Positions 1 to 9,704 of a DNA stretch of 64,000 nucleotides are shown here, piece by piece. The DNA lies in the NCBI RefSeq assembly GCF_002915175.1, contig NZ_NXEJ01000012.1:290726-354725 (forward strand). The letters are read 5' to 3'. Source of the stretch: Agrobacterium rosae. Lineage in GTDB: Bacteria; Pseudomonadota; Alphaproteobacteria; Rhizobiales; Rhizobiaceae. The stretch's first letter is position 1, and the number at the start of each line of letters is the position of its first letter. The notes beneath the pieces were generated by a model that saw only the letters and a program-made list of their open reading frames with translations, made no database searches and was not told the DNA's origin. The translations under genes and the position numbers were made by a program.

Positions 1-2
1 TG

Positions 3-616
3 ACCTATCGCGGGCCTGATACGCTCTCGCACGAGCATCGACGCGAGGAGCGATTGGCCGCGCTTGACAGCGCGCATATGCAGCCATTGAACGCCTTCCG
101 GGAGCACCTTCAGCTTAACTCCGACCGGGATATGCCGAACTTAGATCCATACGATGGCAGTATCAGCGCAAGACTGCTGATCCTTTTGGAGACGCCTGGA
201 CCAAGTCCGGTCGAATGCGGCCGGCGTTTCGATAACCCGACCGGCACGGCGAAGAACCTGCGCGAGGCACTGACTGGCGCAGCGATATCGCGCCGAGACA
301 TCGTTCTGTGAATACGGTCCCTTGGGTCCGTGCGAGCCGAAGCTCGATCGTGGCCAGCGAGCGGCGCGAGGGCATCATGGGACTTGCAGGCCTTCTGCGG
401 CTGCTGCCGGACCTACGTGTCGCCATCCTGGCGGGCGCGGTGGCGAGCGGTGCTGGAAGGGTACTGGTGGATGCCGGCATCGAGGTGATCCTCTGCCCCC
501 ATCCGAGCCCGACGCTGATCGATGCCTCGCCGACGCTGCGCGACCGCCTTCACGCGGCTTTCGAAGCTGCCGCCGCAAAACGCGATCAATCGAAAACAGC
601 GATCGAAATATCCTGA
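3..616 (+). pseudogene. Uracil-DNA-glycosylase-like protein, frameshifted and 5'-partial
   Basis: The reading frame is open from the window edge, so the true start lies upstream. It carries LLETPGP, a hallmark of bacterial uracil-DNA glycosylase-superfamily proteins, then RRDIVL followed by a TGA at 309-311. The continuation NTVPW and, near the end, CPHPSPT lies in another frame starting at 308. The family has WNTVPW here. Adding a single G near 310 would turn the stop into TGG and join the halves without a gap. This is therefore a one-base deletion in a gene for a probable base-excision-repair or nucleic-acid-binding protein. A base-calling error in the source would look the same. The 3' end with the HPSP active-site-like motif is intact. 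Family identity is from motifs only. Confidence 0.7.
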
Positions 617-679
617 ACTATGCGTTGGAATTGATCGATGTACCCACGTATTTTCTCCTCAACGATCAGGAGAAATTCG

Positions 680-1825
680 ATGCACAAGATTGTTGCCTTC
701 AAGAAGCCGGTAGCGCCAGCTCCGGATGCTCCTATGCAAGGCTATGTCATACGGAACTTTACGCCAAATTGGTTCGCGACCACTATGGGCACCGGCATAC
801 TTTCGGTCGCCTTCGCACAGTTTCCGGGGCATCCGTGGCTTTTCGCGATGGGTCAGGCGCTTTGGCTCTTCAATATCCTGCTATTTGCCACCTGCACAAC
901 GCTCTACACGGCACGCTGGCTGCTCTATTTTCATGAGGCAAGCCGCGTCTTCTCGCATTCTGTCGTGTCGATGTTTTTTGGCTGCATCCCGATGGGACTG
1001 GCAACCATCATCAATGGCTTTCTGATCTACGGCATCCCGCATATCGGCGACACGGCGGTGGCGATCGCAACGACGCTCTGGTGGATCGACGTCACCGTGT
1101 CGCTGGCCTGCGGTCTTGCAATACCATTCATGATGTTTACGCGCCAATCCCACTCGATTGACCAAATGACAGCGGTCTGGCTGCTGCCGATCGTGGCGAG
1201 CGAGGTGGCGGCCGTCAGCGGTGGCCTGCTTTTGCCCCATATCGCCGACGCTCAAACGCAGTTGACGGTGCTGATGACCAGCCTGGTCCTATGGGCCTGC
1301 TCGGTTCCGCTGGCCATGAGCGTGCTCGTGATCCTTTTCCTGCGCATGGCGGTCCACAAGCTTCCGCATGTCAACATGGCCGCCTCGAGTTGGCTGGCTC
1401 TCGGCCCGATCGGAACCGGTGCCCTTGGTCTTCTCGTCATGAGCCAGACCGGACCCGCCGTGTTGTCGGCGAATGGATTGGCGAGCGTTGCTCCGGCCTT
1501 CGGTGGCGCCAGCTTCCTCGGCGCGATCCTCTTGTGGGGCTACGGCATCTGGTGGCTGGCGACTGCTGTCCTGATCACCCTGCGCTACCTTCGCGAGGGC
1601 CTGCCATTCAATATCGGCTGGTGGGGCTACACCTTCCCGCTTGGCGTGTTTGCCGTCGCCACGCTTCGTCTCTCAATGATGGTGCCGATGTCGTCTATCG
1701 CAATCTTTGGCGCGGTTCTTGTTATTGCACTTGTCTCCATGTGGCTGCTGGTCGTGGCCAAGACGATCAAGGGCACTCTTGACCGCTCGCTCTTCGTCTC
1801 GCCCTGCCTCAAGGCCGACCGATGA
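680..1825 (+). CDS. TDT/SLAC1-family transporter (tellurite-resistance/dicarboxylate or anion exporter type)
   Basis: The protein is about 381 aa and almost entirely hydrophobic, with roughly ten membrane segments. It begins with an RNFTPNWFATTMGTGI-type first helix, typical of the TDT (TehA/Mae1/SSU1/SLAC1) family of inner-membrane channels and transporters for small anions such as malate, sulfite or tellurite-linked species. An in-frame ATG at 638 exists, but the ATG at 680 has AGGAGA directly upstream (668-673) and gives the expected N-terminus. The substrate cannot be read from sequence. A strong intrinsic terminator follows at once, so the gene looks monocistronic. Confidence 0.85.
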   Translation: MHKIVAFKKPVAPAPDAPMQGYVIRNFTPNWFATTMGTGILSVAFAQFPGHPWLFAMGQALWLFNILLFATCTTLYTARWLLYFHEASRVFSHSVVSMFFGCIPMGLATIINGFLIYGIPHIGDTAVAIATTLWWIDVTVSLACGLAIPFMMFTRQSHSIDQMTAVWLLPIVASEVAAVSGGLLLPHIADAQTQLTVLMTSLVLWACSVPLAMSVLVILFLRMAVHKLPHVNMAASSWLALGPIGTGALGLLVMSQTGPAVLSANGLASVAPAFGGASFLGAILLWGYGIWWLATAVLITLRYLREGLPFNIGWWGYTFPLGVFAVATLRLSMMVPMSSIAIFGAVLVIALVSMWLLVVAKTIKGTLDRSLFVSPCLKADR

Positions 1826-1858
1826 CACTCCGGCATTATTCAAGCCGGAGTGTTTTTT
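1826..1858 (+). terminator. Rho-independent terminator after the TDT transporter
   Basis: A perfect 9-bp stem (CACTCCGGC paired with GCCGGAGTG) with a 9-nt loop is followed by six T residues. It starts one base after the transporter stop codon and separates that gene from the downstream DsbA-like pseudogene. Confidence 0.92.
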
Positions 1859-1879
1859 CGTAACCGAACAGGAGAAGAC

Positions 1880-2498
1880 ATGACGTTTCGTATGATGGCC
1901 ATGATCGTCGGCATTGCTTTGGGATGCGTGACATCGGCCAAGGCCGAACCCGTGCAGGATTTGGTGAACCCGTCCGTATTCCAAGACAGCTTCGTTGGGC
2001 AGAAGACCGCTCCAGTCACGCTGGTCGTCTATTCCTCCCCAACCTGCAGCCACTGCGTCGACTTCCGTGAACGAGACCTGGCGAAACTGCAGGATACATA
2101 TGTGGCATCGGGTAAGTAGACGATCGCGTACCGGCCCTTCGTGCGAAACTCGGTGGATGCCGTTATCTTCATGCTGGCGAATGCGCGGGGCCCAGACAAA
2201 TTCGACGAGACGATATCGTCCTTCATATCGAAATTCGATGAGATTGCTGCGCCCCAATGCCGAGGATGCATTGCGCGAGATCGCCGCTAGCATGGGCATC
2301 GACCGCGCGGGTTTCGATCGCGCTGTCGCCGATCAGGCCAATCTCGACAAGCTTAATGCTGCGACAACCGGAGCGAACAAAAAATTCGGAGTCGCCGGCA
2401 CGCCATCGGTTTTCGTCAACGGCCAACAGGTTCGGATTGAAATGAGTTTCAACGAGGTCGCCAAAGCAGTCATAAAAGCCACCGCCAGCCTGGAGTGA
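1880..2498 (+). pseudogene. DsbA-like periplasmic thioredoxin-fold protein, broken by a stop and a frameshift
   Basis: Starts at ATG 1880 behind AGGAGA and has a Sec signal peptide ending near AKAEP. The thioredoxin-fold core has a CSHC redox motif (SSPTCSHCVDF), and a cis-Pro loop (VAGTPSVFVNG) appears near the C-terminus. These are the marks of periplasmic DsbA-like disulfide oxidoreductases. Two lesions interrupt it. There is an in-frame TAG at 2117-2119, just after VASGK, with the frame continuing as TIAYRPFVRNSVDAV. A frameshift follows near 2250-2260, after which the remainder (EDALREIAASMGI to the stop at 2498) reads in a different frame. Neither fragment could form the full fold, so this is very probably a pseudogene. 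Confidence 0.8.
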
Positions 2499-2884
2499 AA
2501 CCAAAATCTGAGAGTGGCGGAATTCCCTGTAGGAAGTTTCCTTACGATCGACCAGGCTGGTTTTTTTCTGAAAAGACGCACGACTGGGCGCCGTCGTCGA
2601 ACGGCTTAGAATGTCTGCTTTTTCGCCCTGTTCCCGCCGGCTGTTCACTGTCCATACCGCAATCCGTTGCGGGTATCGCCCTTCAGACATCGTTCCCAGG
2701 CAGATTGGATCCAACGCGCGTGATCCTCCTGGCGGCATATGAGCAAGCCGCATTTGGGCACGCCTCGAGTCACGATCTGCCTTCCATAATTATTCGCGCA
2801 GACCGGAATAGTACCGCGCGTGCCAACCGCTCATGCCGACGTGAGAACAAATACGGATGAGCAATGGAATAAACGACGACCCAC

Positions 2885-3007
2885 AGCGTTCCTATCGTCG
2901 CCGAGGTGGATGCCTATATCCGCTGGTACAATGAGAAGCGTATCAAGATATCACTGGGATCGCTCAGCCCGGTCGAATACCGTAAGAGCCTCGGCCTTAA
3001 ATTATGA
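2885..3007 (+). pseudogene. IS3-family transposase C-terminal remnant
   Basis: In one frame the sequence reads VDAYIRWYNEKRIKISLG followed by SLSPVEYRKSLGL and a TGA at 3005-3007. This is the conserved C-terminus of IS3-family OrfB transposases (WYNxxRIKxxLxxLSPxEYR). The catalytic domain upstream is missing. About 10 bp after the stop comes a T-rich then C-rich stretch (near 3016-3038) that resembles the terminal end of such an element. It is a scar of an old insertion, and it is a different element from the intact IS near 53-54 kb. Confidence 0.75.
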
Positions 3008-3730
3008 AGCAGTCCAACTTTTTATCCGCACCCCCCACCGGCTCAGTTCCGCATGGAAACCGACACAAGTGGTCCTTCGGAGAGTGGGTCGAAACCAATA
3101 ACCAATCCAAGTCCCGCTCTAAAGGATATTTCACATGGCTTCAGGATCGCAATCGGCCCGGCTAGTCGATAGGCTTTGAAGCTAACGATCTCCGTTCCAA
3201 AATAGCGCGTCGCCAGAAGCCAGACACATCTGCCGTGCTCTGACCGCTTGATTGTCACGCTCGATGGTCGACCACGAGACATCCGTCGACATAGCCGCCC
3301 AGCAAACTCCTAGGTGCGTCTTCGACCGACCCGATATCATGGCACGGGGTTTCGCCGACGTCATTTGTGGTTCCAGTCATTCGTTACAAATCCCGCAGCC
3401 ATCGTCATCCATGCTCAAGGCTGGCCGCCGCTTTAGACAGCAAGGCAGATCCTCGCATCCGAAGCGCACATCGCTTCGCGGTCGCGCGGAAAAACTCCCA
3501 AACGGAACTCCGACATTATGTTGGCCGCGCGTTGTTCCATGGCACAAGTCCAGTTCGAGGCTTACACCAGCGACGATTTGCACTGTCGGCTGTAGGTGCT
3601 GGCAGGTGGTTGCACTGGTGAGAAAATATTGGTGCCCGTCAGCCGAAATCGCTTTTGAAACTGCTCAATTTTGGGGCTATGCGGGGGCAGCATCCCTCCA
3701 CTCGGCCTATTTTTTAATCGACAATTCTAT

Positions 3731-3759
3731 TTGACTTTATTTTACTCTAATCCTAAAAA
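3731..3759 (+). promoter_or_regulatory. Probable sigma70-type promoter of the BMP-ABC operon
   Basis: TTGACT at 3731-3736 is followed after 17 bp by TAAAAA at 3754-3759, about 35 bp before the ATG of the binding-protein gene. The surrounding AT-rich patch is unlike the GC-rich neighbourhood. The call is by pattern only. Confidence 0.4.
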
Positions 3760-3792
3760 TTTGAACCAAATGGTAAAACCTGGGGAACGTTC

Positions 3793-4779
3793 ATGAACAA
3801 TAAAATCATCCTGAGCCGTCGCGGTGTGCTCGCGTCGGGACTGGCGCTCAGTGCCGCCGCCTTCATACCTTCCGTGCGTGCTGCGGTGCCGATCAAGGTC
3901 GCGGGCATCCATGGATCGCCTGTGGAAAATGCTTGGAATTCCGTCCTTCACAAAGCGCTACAGGACGCGGCATCGGAAGGTGTCATTGAATATGTATTCT
4001 CAGAAGGCGTTTCCGGAACGGACTACCCGCGGGCAATGCGCGAATATGCGGAACAGGGTGCGAAGCTTATCATCGGCGAGACGTTCCCGGTTGAAAAACA
4101 GGCGCGCGAAGTTGCGGCGGATTATCCAGATACGGCCTTTGTCATGGGTTCCAGCGGCAAGGAAGCCGGCGACAATTTCGGCGTCTTCGGCACGTGGAAT
4201 TTCGACGGAGCCTATCTTGCCGGAATGCTCGCCGGCAAAATGACGAAGTCAAATATCGTTGGCTCCGTGGGCGCAATGCCGATCCCGGAAGTCAACATGC
4301 TGATCAACGCCTTCGGCGAAGGCGTGAAGGCCGTCAACCCGGATGCGAAGCACATCGTCACTTTCATCGGCACTTTTTTCGACCCGCCGAAAGCCCGCGA
4401 GGCGGGACTGGCTCAGATCGATTCCGGTGCCGACATTCTGTTTGGAGAGCGGATCGGGACGGCGGATGCTGCGAAAGAACGCAAGATCAAGTCTATCGGT
4501 TCGCTGATCGATTATACGCCGCGCTATCCGGATACGGTCTTCGCCAATGCGCTGTGGAATTTCCGTCCGATCCTCAATGCAGCCCTTGCAGACGTTGCTG
4601 CCGGAAAGCCCACCGGCCGAGATTACACTGCTTACGGCCTGATGAAGGAAGGTGGCAGCGATATCGTTTATGTCAAGGATACAGCTCCGGCGGATGCGGA
4701 AGCTGCCATGGAAGCAAAACGCGCAGACATCAAATCCGGTGCGTTCATGGTTCCCAAAATCACGGACGAGCCGAAGTAA
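3793..4779 (+). CDS. BMP-family ABC transporter substrate-binding protein
   Basis: This 328-aa protein has a twin-arginine-like signal (SRRGVLASGLAL...) ending near VRAA. The fold signatures are those of the BMP/PnrA (Med) family, which binds nucleosides and related compounds: KVAGIHGSP at the start of the mature protein, an FGTWNFDGAYLAG segment, and a final YGLMKEGG region. It is periplasmic or membrane-anchored. It heads a tightly packed operon with an amidase, a double ATPase, two permeases and a cytosine-deaminase-like enzyme. That arrangement fits uptake and hydrolysis of a nucleobase-like compound. The exact ligand is unknown. Confidence 0.9.
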   Translation: MNNKIILSRRGVLASGLALSAAAFIPSVRAAVPIKVAGIHGSPVENAWNSVLHKALQDAASEGVIEYVFSEGVSGTDYPRAMREYAEQGAKLIIGETFPVEKQAREVAADYPDTAFVMGSSGKEAGDNFGVFGTWNFDGAYLAGMLAGKMTKSNIVGSVGAMPIPEVNMLINAFGEGVKAVNPDAKHIVTFIGTFFDPPKAREAGLAQIDSGADILFGERIGTADAAKERKIKSIGSLIDYTPRYPDTVFANALWNFRPILNAALADVAAGKPTGRDYTAYGLMKEGGSDIVYVKDTAPADAEAAMEAKRADIKSGAFMVPKITDEPK

Positions 4780-4787
4780 GCCTTGCC

Positions 4788-6191
4788 ATGCAAGCCGATG
4801 CAACAGCGCTGTCCAAGGCGATTTCCTCTGGGCAGCTGACGTCACTTGAGGCAATGCAGGCCTCGTTAGATGCTGCCCAGACACACGAAAGTCTGGGCGC
4901 TATCGCCTACATGGACCGGGATAAGGGGCTCACGGCTGCCGAGTCGATGGACGCACGGGCAACCGACCAGCGTCTCGCCATGCCTTTCGCTGGCATACCC
5001 ACGCTTGGTAAGGATCTTGGTGGACCCTTTGCCGGGTTTCCGATGGCGGCAGGTTCCCGGCTGATGAAGCGTCGTGGAGGATTGGTCGATTCCGATCTTG
5101 CAGAGCGCTTCAGGGCGGCGGGCTTTTGCTTCTTTGGTCTGTCCACCAGTCCGGAATTTGGTCTGTCTCTTGCCAGCGAACCCGCCATCGGGCCAATCGC
5201 ACGCAACCCCTTGGCAACGGATCTGTCTGCTGGCGGCTCCTCTGGCGGTGCGGCGGCAGCGGTTGCGTCGGGCATCGTTTCCATCGCTCACGCGACTGAT
5301 GCGGGAGGCTCGATCCGCGTCCCAGCCGCCTGTTGCGGACTTATTGGATTGAAACCGAGCCGTGGCGTCATGCCAGCAGGCCCACATTTTGGCAATCATC
5401 TGGCCGGAATTGCAACAGAGCTTGCAGTTTGCCGGTCTGTACGGGACACGGCCGCGGTGTTTTCAGCACTGGCTGGCACGACACGCGGCCCGTTTCCACC
5501 CGTTGCGTTGCGGCCAAAGCACGGAACCAAGCTTCGTATCGGCCTGCTTTCCCACACGGGTTCGGATCTTCCGACCTCGGCAGAACGGTGTCTGGTGGTT
5601 GAAGACGCTGCCAGATATCTTGAAGCTGCCGGGCATATGCTCGTCGCCGTTCCTTTTACGGCGATAGAAGCGATTGCTGCTGCGAGCCGCCAATCCTTCA
5701 TTGACATTGTCTGCATCAATCTTGCCGACACCATCACCCGCTTCGATCTCGAAGTTTCAAAAACAGAACGCCTCACGCAAGCCGTCATCGAGCGCGGCCT
5801 GTCTCTTTCGGCGCGGGATGTCTGGCACAGTCTGAATGCCATGCTCACGGTCAGCCGTAATCTCTGGCGTCTGTTCGATGACATCGATTGTCTGGTGAGC
5901 CCCATACTGTCGTCCGCTCCCTTGCCGTTGGGTTCCTTCCCCAGCGACCATGTTGATACGGAGCTTCACTTCCATCGTATGGCCGCTTTCGCGCCTTTGG
6001 CAGCGGTCGCCAACGCCTCCGGTTTTCCGGCCATAACCCTGCCGTTCGGATCGGACAGTGCCGGACTGCCGCTTCCCGTACAACTCATGGCGCCCATGGG
6101 TTCAGACTATCTGCTTTTGCAGCTTTCAAAACAACTTGAGCAGGATGGCCGCTGGCAGCACCGTTTTCCCGTCGCAGGATTGCCCACATGA
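4788..6191 (+). CDS. Amidase-signature family amidohydrolase
   Basis: The start is ATG 4788, eight bases after the upstream stop, giving 467 aa. The Ser-cisSer-Lys triad of the amidase signature family is visible: Lys about 75 in TLGKDLGG, the glycine/serine-rich GGSSGGAAAAV loop about 149-157 with the cis-Ser, and nucleophile Ser about 175 in DAGGSIRVPA. Such cytosolic enzymes hydrolyse amides, ureides or carbamates. Its stop overlaps the next ATG (ATGA), showing translational coupling to the transporter ATPase. It probably acts on the imported compound or its ring-opened product. The specificity cannot be read from sequence. Confidence 0.88.
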   Translation: MQADATALSKAISSGQLTSLEAMQASLDAAQTHESLGAIAYMDRDKGLTAAESMDARATDQRLAMPFAGIPTLGKDLGGPFAGFPMAAGSRLMKRRGGLVDSDLAERFRAAGFCFFGLSTSPEFGLSLASEPAIGPIARNPLATDLSAGGSSGGAAAAVASGIVSIAHATDAGGSIRVPAACCGLIGLKPSRGVMPAGPHFGNHLAGIATELAVCRSVRDTAAVFSALAGTTRGPFPPVALRPKHGTKLRIGLLSHTGSDLPTSAERCLVVEDAARYLEAAGHMLVAVPFTAIEAIAAASRQSFIDIVCINLADTITRFDLEVSKTERLTQAVIERGLSLSARDVWHSLNAMLTVSRNLWRLFDDIDCLVSPILSSAPLPLGSFPSDHVDTELHFHRMAAFAPLAAVANASGFPAITLPFGSDSAGLPLPVQLMAPMGSDYLLLQLSKQLEQDGRWQHRFPVAGLPT

Positions 6192-7708
6192 CGACACCGG
6201 TTCTGGACATAGTGGGCGTTAGCAAGACATTCGGTACAACGCGTGCCAACGACAACATCTCGCTATCGCTCGCCAAGGGTGAGATCGTTGCCCTTCTGGG
6301 AGAAAATGGTGCGGGTAAGACGACGCTGATGAGCATTCTGTTCGGCCATTACGTGCCCGATAGTGGCCGGGTACTTGTGGATGGTCAGGAATTGCCGCAG
6401 GGCAAGCCGCGTGCTGCCATTCGTGCTGGCATCGGTATGGTGCATCAGCATTTTGCTCTGGCACCCAATCTCACCGTTCTGGAAAATGTGATGACTGGCA
6501 CTGAAAGCCTTTGGTCATGGCGCTCGCGTCGGGCAGAGGCACGGGCCAAACTGCTTTCGATTTCCACCCGTTTCGGCCTCAAGGTTGACCCGGATGCACG
6601 GCTTGGCGATCTTTCAGTCGGTGAACAGCAACGCGTCGAAATTCTCAAAGCATTATACAACGACGCGCGTATCCTCGTTCTCGATGAGCCGACTGCCGTC
6701 TTAACACAGATGGAGGCGCAAGGGCTTTTCACGACGCTGAAGGACATGGCCCGGCAAGGATTGTCGCTGATATTCATCTCCCACAAACTGGATGAGGTCA
6801 TGTCGACGGCAGACCGGATTGTGGTGCTGCGCGGCGGGCGCCATGTTGCCGAACGCAGGGCCTCTGAGACCAGCAAGGCCGAGCTTGCCGAATTGATGGT
6901 GGGACGCACCGTGACGCGACCGGTGCGCGATCCCTCCACGCCCGGAGACGTGGTGCTGGAAGCCGTATCGATTACCGTTCGATCCGGCGGTGTGGACAGG
7001 CTGAAATCGGTCGATTTCCGACTTCGCGCCGGTGAGGTGCTTGGCATTATTGGCGTCTCAGGCAATGGCCAGGCTACACTTGCTCAGCTGCTTTCCGGCA
7101 CGCAAGCAAAAACCGGAGGCGATCTGCTGCTGTTCAACAAGGCGGTAGATAACCTATCGGTTGCCGATGTGGTGGCCTCGGGCATCGGTCGCATTCCAGA
7201 AGACCGGAACAAGGAAGGTGCGATCGGCGATATGGCGATCTGGGAAAACACAATCCTGGAAAGATTGCCGTCCTTTTCCAGACGAGGAATGGTCGATCGG
7301 AAAAGTGCAGTGGCCTTTGCACAAAAGATCATCGATCAGTTCGACGTTCGCGGCGGCTCTCCCGCAAGCCGTATCCGGCTTTTATCCGGCGGCAATATGC
7401 AAAAACTGATCCTAGGACGAAACCTCATCAACAGGCCACACATCCTGCTTGCAGCCCAGCCCGCCCGTGGGCTGGATGAAGGTGCGGTCGCAGCCGTGCA
7501 TGAACGCATTCTAGAAGCGAGACGGCAAGGCACTGCGATTTTGTTGATTTCGGAGGATCTGGACGAGGTCATGGCACTGTCTGACCGTATTCAGGCCATT
7601 GTCGGTGGGCGCTTGTCGCCACCCATCGACGTGGAGCAGGCAACGTCTGGCAAGCTTGGTCTCATGATGGCCGGAGAATGGGACAAGGAGGACGCTCATG
7701 CGATTTGA
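6188..7708 (+). CDS. ABC transporter ATP-binding protein with two nucleotide-binding domains (YufO/RbsA type)
   Basis: The protein is 506 aa. Domain 1 has Walker A GENGAGKTT, signature LSVGEQQRVEI and Walker B LVLDEPTAVL. Domain 2 has a degenerate Walker A (GVSGNGQATL), signature LSGGNMQKLI and a Walker B-like LLAAQPARGLD in which the catalytic Glu is Gln. An inactive second domain is normal for ATPases that pair with BMP-type binding proteins. It overlaps the amidase gene by 4 bp and the first permease gene by 11 bp, so it belongs to one mRNA. Confidence 0.93.
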   Translation: MTTPVLDIVGVSKTFGTTRANDNISLSLAKGEIVALLGENGAGKTTLMSILFGHYVPDSGRVLVDGQELPQGKPRAAIRAGIGMVHQHFALAPNLTVLENVMTGTESLWSWRSRRAEARAKLLSISTRFGLKVDPDARLGDLSVGEQQRVEILKALYNDARILVLDEPTAVLTQMEAQGLFTTLKDMARQGLSLIFISHKLDEVMSTADRIVVLRGGRHVAERRASETSKAELAELMVGRTVTRPVRDPSTPGDVVLEAVSITVRSGGVDRLKSVDFRLRAGEVLGIIGVSGNGQATLAQLLSGTQAKTGGDLLLFNKAVDNLSVADVVASGIGRIPEDRNKEGAIGDMAIWENTILERLPSFSRRGMVDRKSAVAFAQKIIDQFDVRGGSPASRIRLLSGGNMQKLILGRNLINRPHILLAAQPARGLDEGAVAAVHERILEARRQGTAILLISEDLDEVMALSDRIQAIVGGRLSPPIDVEQATSGKLGLMMAGEWDKEDAHAI

Positions 7709-8747
7709 GCGCCGCGAACACAGACCGACAGCGCTTGTGATCGCAACCCCGGTCATCGCTATCATCGTTGCATTGGGAATTGCGGGCATACTGATCGCTC
7801 TTGCAGGAGCGCCTGTCCTCGAGGCCTATTGGCGCATCCTGAAAGGCGCTTTCGGCTCCAGGCTGTCGGCCACCGAAACCCTGACCCGGGCAACACCTCT
7901 CATCCTCACCGGTCTTGCTGCTGCCGTCGCATTCCGTGCCAAGCTGTGGAACATCGGCGCAGAGGGACAGCTCTACATCGGTGCGATCACGGTTGCCTGG
8001 CTCAGCTCCCATTTTCTCGGCTCAATGCCGTCCATCGTTCAGATCCCAATCCTACTTGTTGCAGGTGCCGTCGGCGGCATGATCCTGCTGCTCGTGCCGC
8101 TGTGGCTGAGATTGCGCTTTGCCGTGGATGAGGTGGTAACGACGCTGCTGCTCAACTTCGTCGCCCTTCTTTTCGTTTCCATGCTGATCGATACGGTGTT
8201 GAAAGATCCGATGGCATTCGGCTGGCCTCAATCTGAATCGGTGGCGGATGCGGCCATGCTTCCCAAGCTGCTTGCCCGTTCGCGTCTGCATCTGGGGCTG
8301 GTCATCTCCATCCTGCTTGCTTTGCTTCTCGTCTTCGTGCAGTCCCGCACGGTTTTTGGCATACAGTCGCGCGCAGCGGGGCTCAATCCGCAAGCCGCGG
8401 TCTTTGCCGGTGTGCCGCTCGGTCGCACGCTCGTTATCGTCGCATGCATATCCGGTGGACTGGCAGGCCTTGCAGGCGCGGTGGAGGTCATGGGCGTCAA
8501 AGGCTATGTCACAACCGACCTTTCGCCGGGCTATGGATATTCCGGAATCGTTGTTGCCATGCTGGCCAATCTCAATCCGTTTGGCGTCGTGCTGGCAGGC
8601 ATTTTCACCGCCACCATGTTTGTTGGCGCGGACGGCATGAGCCGCAGCCTTGGTATTCCAAGCTACATTGCTGATGTGATCGTGGCATTGTCGCTCCTGA
8701 CAATGCTGGTTGCCGTCTTTTTCACCCAGTACAGGATCCGCCGATGA
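7698..8747 (+). CDS. ABC transporter permease (YufP-like, first subunit)
   Basis: This 349-aa polytopic membrane protein begins with a basic stretch and a long first helix. It contains the LWNIGAEGQLYIGA motif typical of inner-membrane permeases of BMP-dependent nucleoside transporters. The RAAGLNPQAAVFAGV segment is the cytoplasmic coupling region for the ATPase. It starts inside the ATPase gene (11-bp overlap) and overlaps the second permease by 4 bp, so the two permeases probably form a heterodimer. Confidence 0.9.
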   Translation: MRFERREHRPTALVIATPVIAIIVALGIAGILIALAGAPVLEAYWRILKGAFGSRLSATETLTRATPLILTGLAAAVAFRAKLWNIGAEGQLYIGAITVAWLSSHFLGSMPSIVQIPILLVAGAVGGMILLLVPLWLRLRFAVDEVVTTLLLNFVALLFVSMLIDTVLKDPMAFGWPQSESVADAAMLPKLLARSRLHLGLVISILLALLLVFVQSRTVFGIQSRAAGLNPQAAVFAGVPLGRTLVIVACISGGLAGLAGAVEVMGVKGYVTTDLSPGYGYSGIVVAMLANLNPFGVVLAGIFTATMFVGADGMSRSLGIPSYIADVIVALSLLTMLVAVFFTQYRIRR

Positions 8748-9688
8748 GCGCCATTGTGGACATCTTAGCTTCCGCCGGGATGTGGGCTGCGGTTCTCAGA
8801 ATCGCGACGCCTTTGATACTGGGAACGCTGGGCGCGGTTTTAAGCGAGCGCGCAGGCGTGCTCAACCTCGGCATTGAAGGCATCATGACTTTCGGCGCGA
8901 TGATCGGCTGGCTCTCCGTTTACAACGGTGCCGATCTCTGGACGGGCTTTCTGGTGGCTGGGCTTGCCGGAGCAGCGTTCGGAATGTTGCACGCGCTGCT
9001 GACCGCTACTCTGGGCCTGTCGCAACACGTATCGGGACTGGGGGTGACGCTGTTCGCATCCAGTTTTAGCTACTACGTATTTCGCCTCATGGTGCCAGTT
9101 GGCGGCACGCCGCCCACGATCACGCCGTTCCAGCCGATTTCCATTCCCGGCTTGAGCGATCTGCCGTTCATTGGCCCCGCCGTTTTTGCGCAGACGCCAC
9201 CAACCTATGCTGCAATCGTTATCGCCCTGCTGTTTGCCTACGTGATATTTCGCACACCGCTTGGATTGGCGATCCGAATGACCGGTGAAAACCCGCATGC
9301 AGCTGAGGCGCAGGGTATCAACCCCATGGTGGTGCGCTACGGAGCCGTGATTGCAGGAAGTGCTTTTATGGGCATGGCGGGCGCCTTTCTGACCTTGTCC
9401 GCATTCAACAGCTTTTTTCCCACCATGGTGCAAGGACGCGGCTGGATCTGCATCGCGCTGGTGGTCTTTGCATCCTGGCGGCCGCAACGAGCATTGATCG
9501 GTGCGCTGCTCTTTGCGTTTTTCGATGCGTTTCAGCTTCGTCTTCAGACGGTGCTTGGCGGTGCAGTTCCCTATCAGATTTTCCTGATGATCCCTTATGT
9601 TCTGTCGATTGTGGCGCTTGCAGTGATGGCACGAAGCGCCCGCGTTCCACAGGCACTCATGCAACCCTATCGGCGTGGCGAACGCTGA
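8744..9688 (+). CDS. ABC transporter permease (YufQ-like, second subunit)
   Basis: This 314-aa membrane protein has the family motif SERAGVLNLGIEGIM near residue 40 and the coupling segment MTGENPHAAEAQGIN. These mark it as the partner permease of the preceding gene in a BMP-type nucleoside/nucleobase importer. ATGA overlap with the upstream permease shows translational coupling. It ends 16 bp before the start of the deaminase-like gene. Confidence 0.9.
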   Translation: MSAIVDILASAGMWAAVLRIATPLILGTLGAVLSERAGVLNLGIEGIMTFGAMIGWLSVYNGADLWTGFLVAGLAGAAFGMLHALLTATLGLSQHVSGLGVTLFASSFSYYVFRLMVPVGGTPPTITPFQPISIPGLSDLPFIGPAVFAQTPPTYAAIVIALLFAYVIFRTPLGLAIRMTGENPHAAEAQGINPMVVRYGAVIAGSAFMGMAGAFLTLSAFNSFFPTMVQGRGWICIALVVFASWRPQRALIGALLFAFFDAFQLRLQTVLGGAVPYQIFLMIPYVLSIVALAVMARSARVPQALMQPYRRGER

Positions 9689-9704
9689 TCAAGAAAGGCC
9701 CGTT

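Larger units (their letters stand above)
2499..3792. other. Gene-poor stretch with an IS3 transposase tail
   Basis: No intact gene is supported in this 1.3-kb interval. It holds the transposase remnant annotated separately and, at its right end, the probable promoter of the BMP operon. Several short open frames on both strands show no recognisable motif and were not called. Confidence 0.6.

Noticed and set aside
322..936. Long plus-strand frame overlapping the transporter start
   Set aside because: It covers the frameshifted glycosylase and the first part of the transporter in another frame and shows no protein-family signal.
4194..4787. Long upstream extension of the amidase frame
   Set aside because: It lies entirely over the binding-protein gene in another frame. 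The amidase homology begins at ATG 4788.
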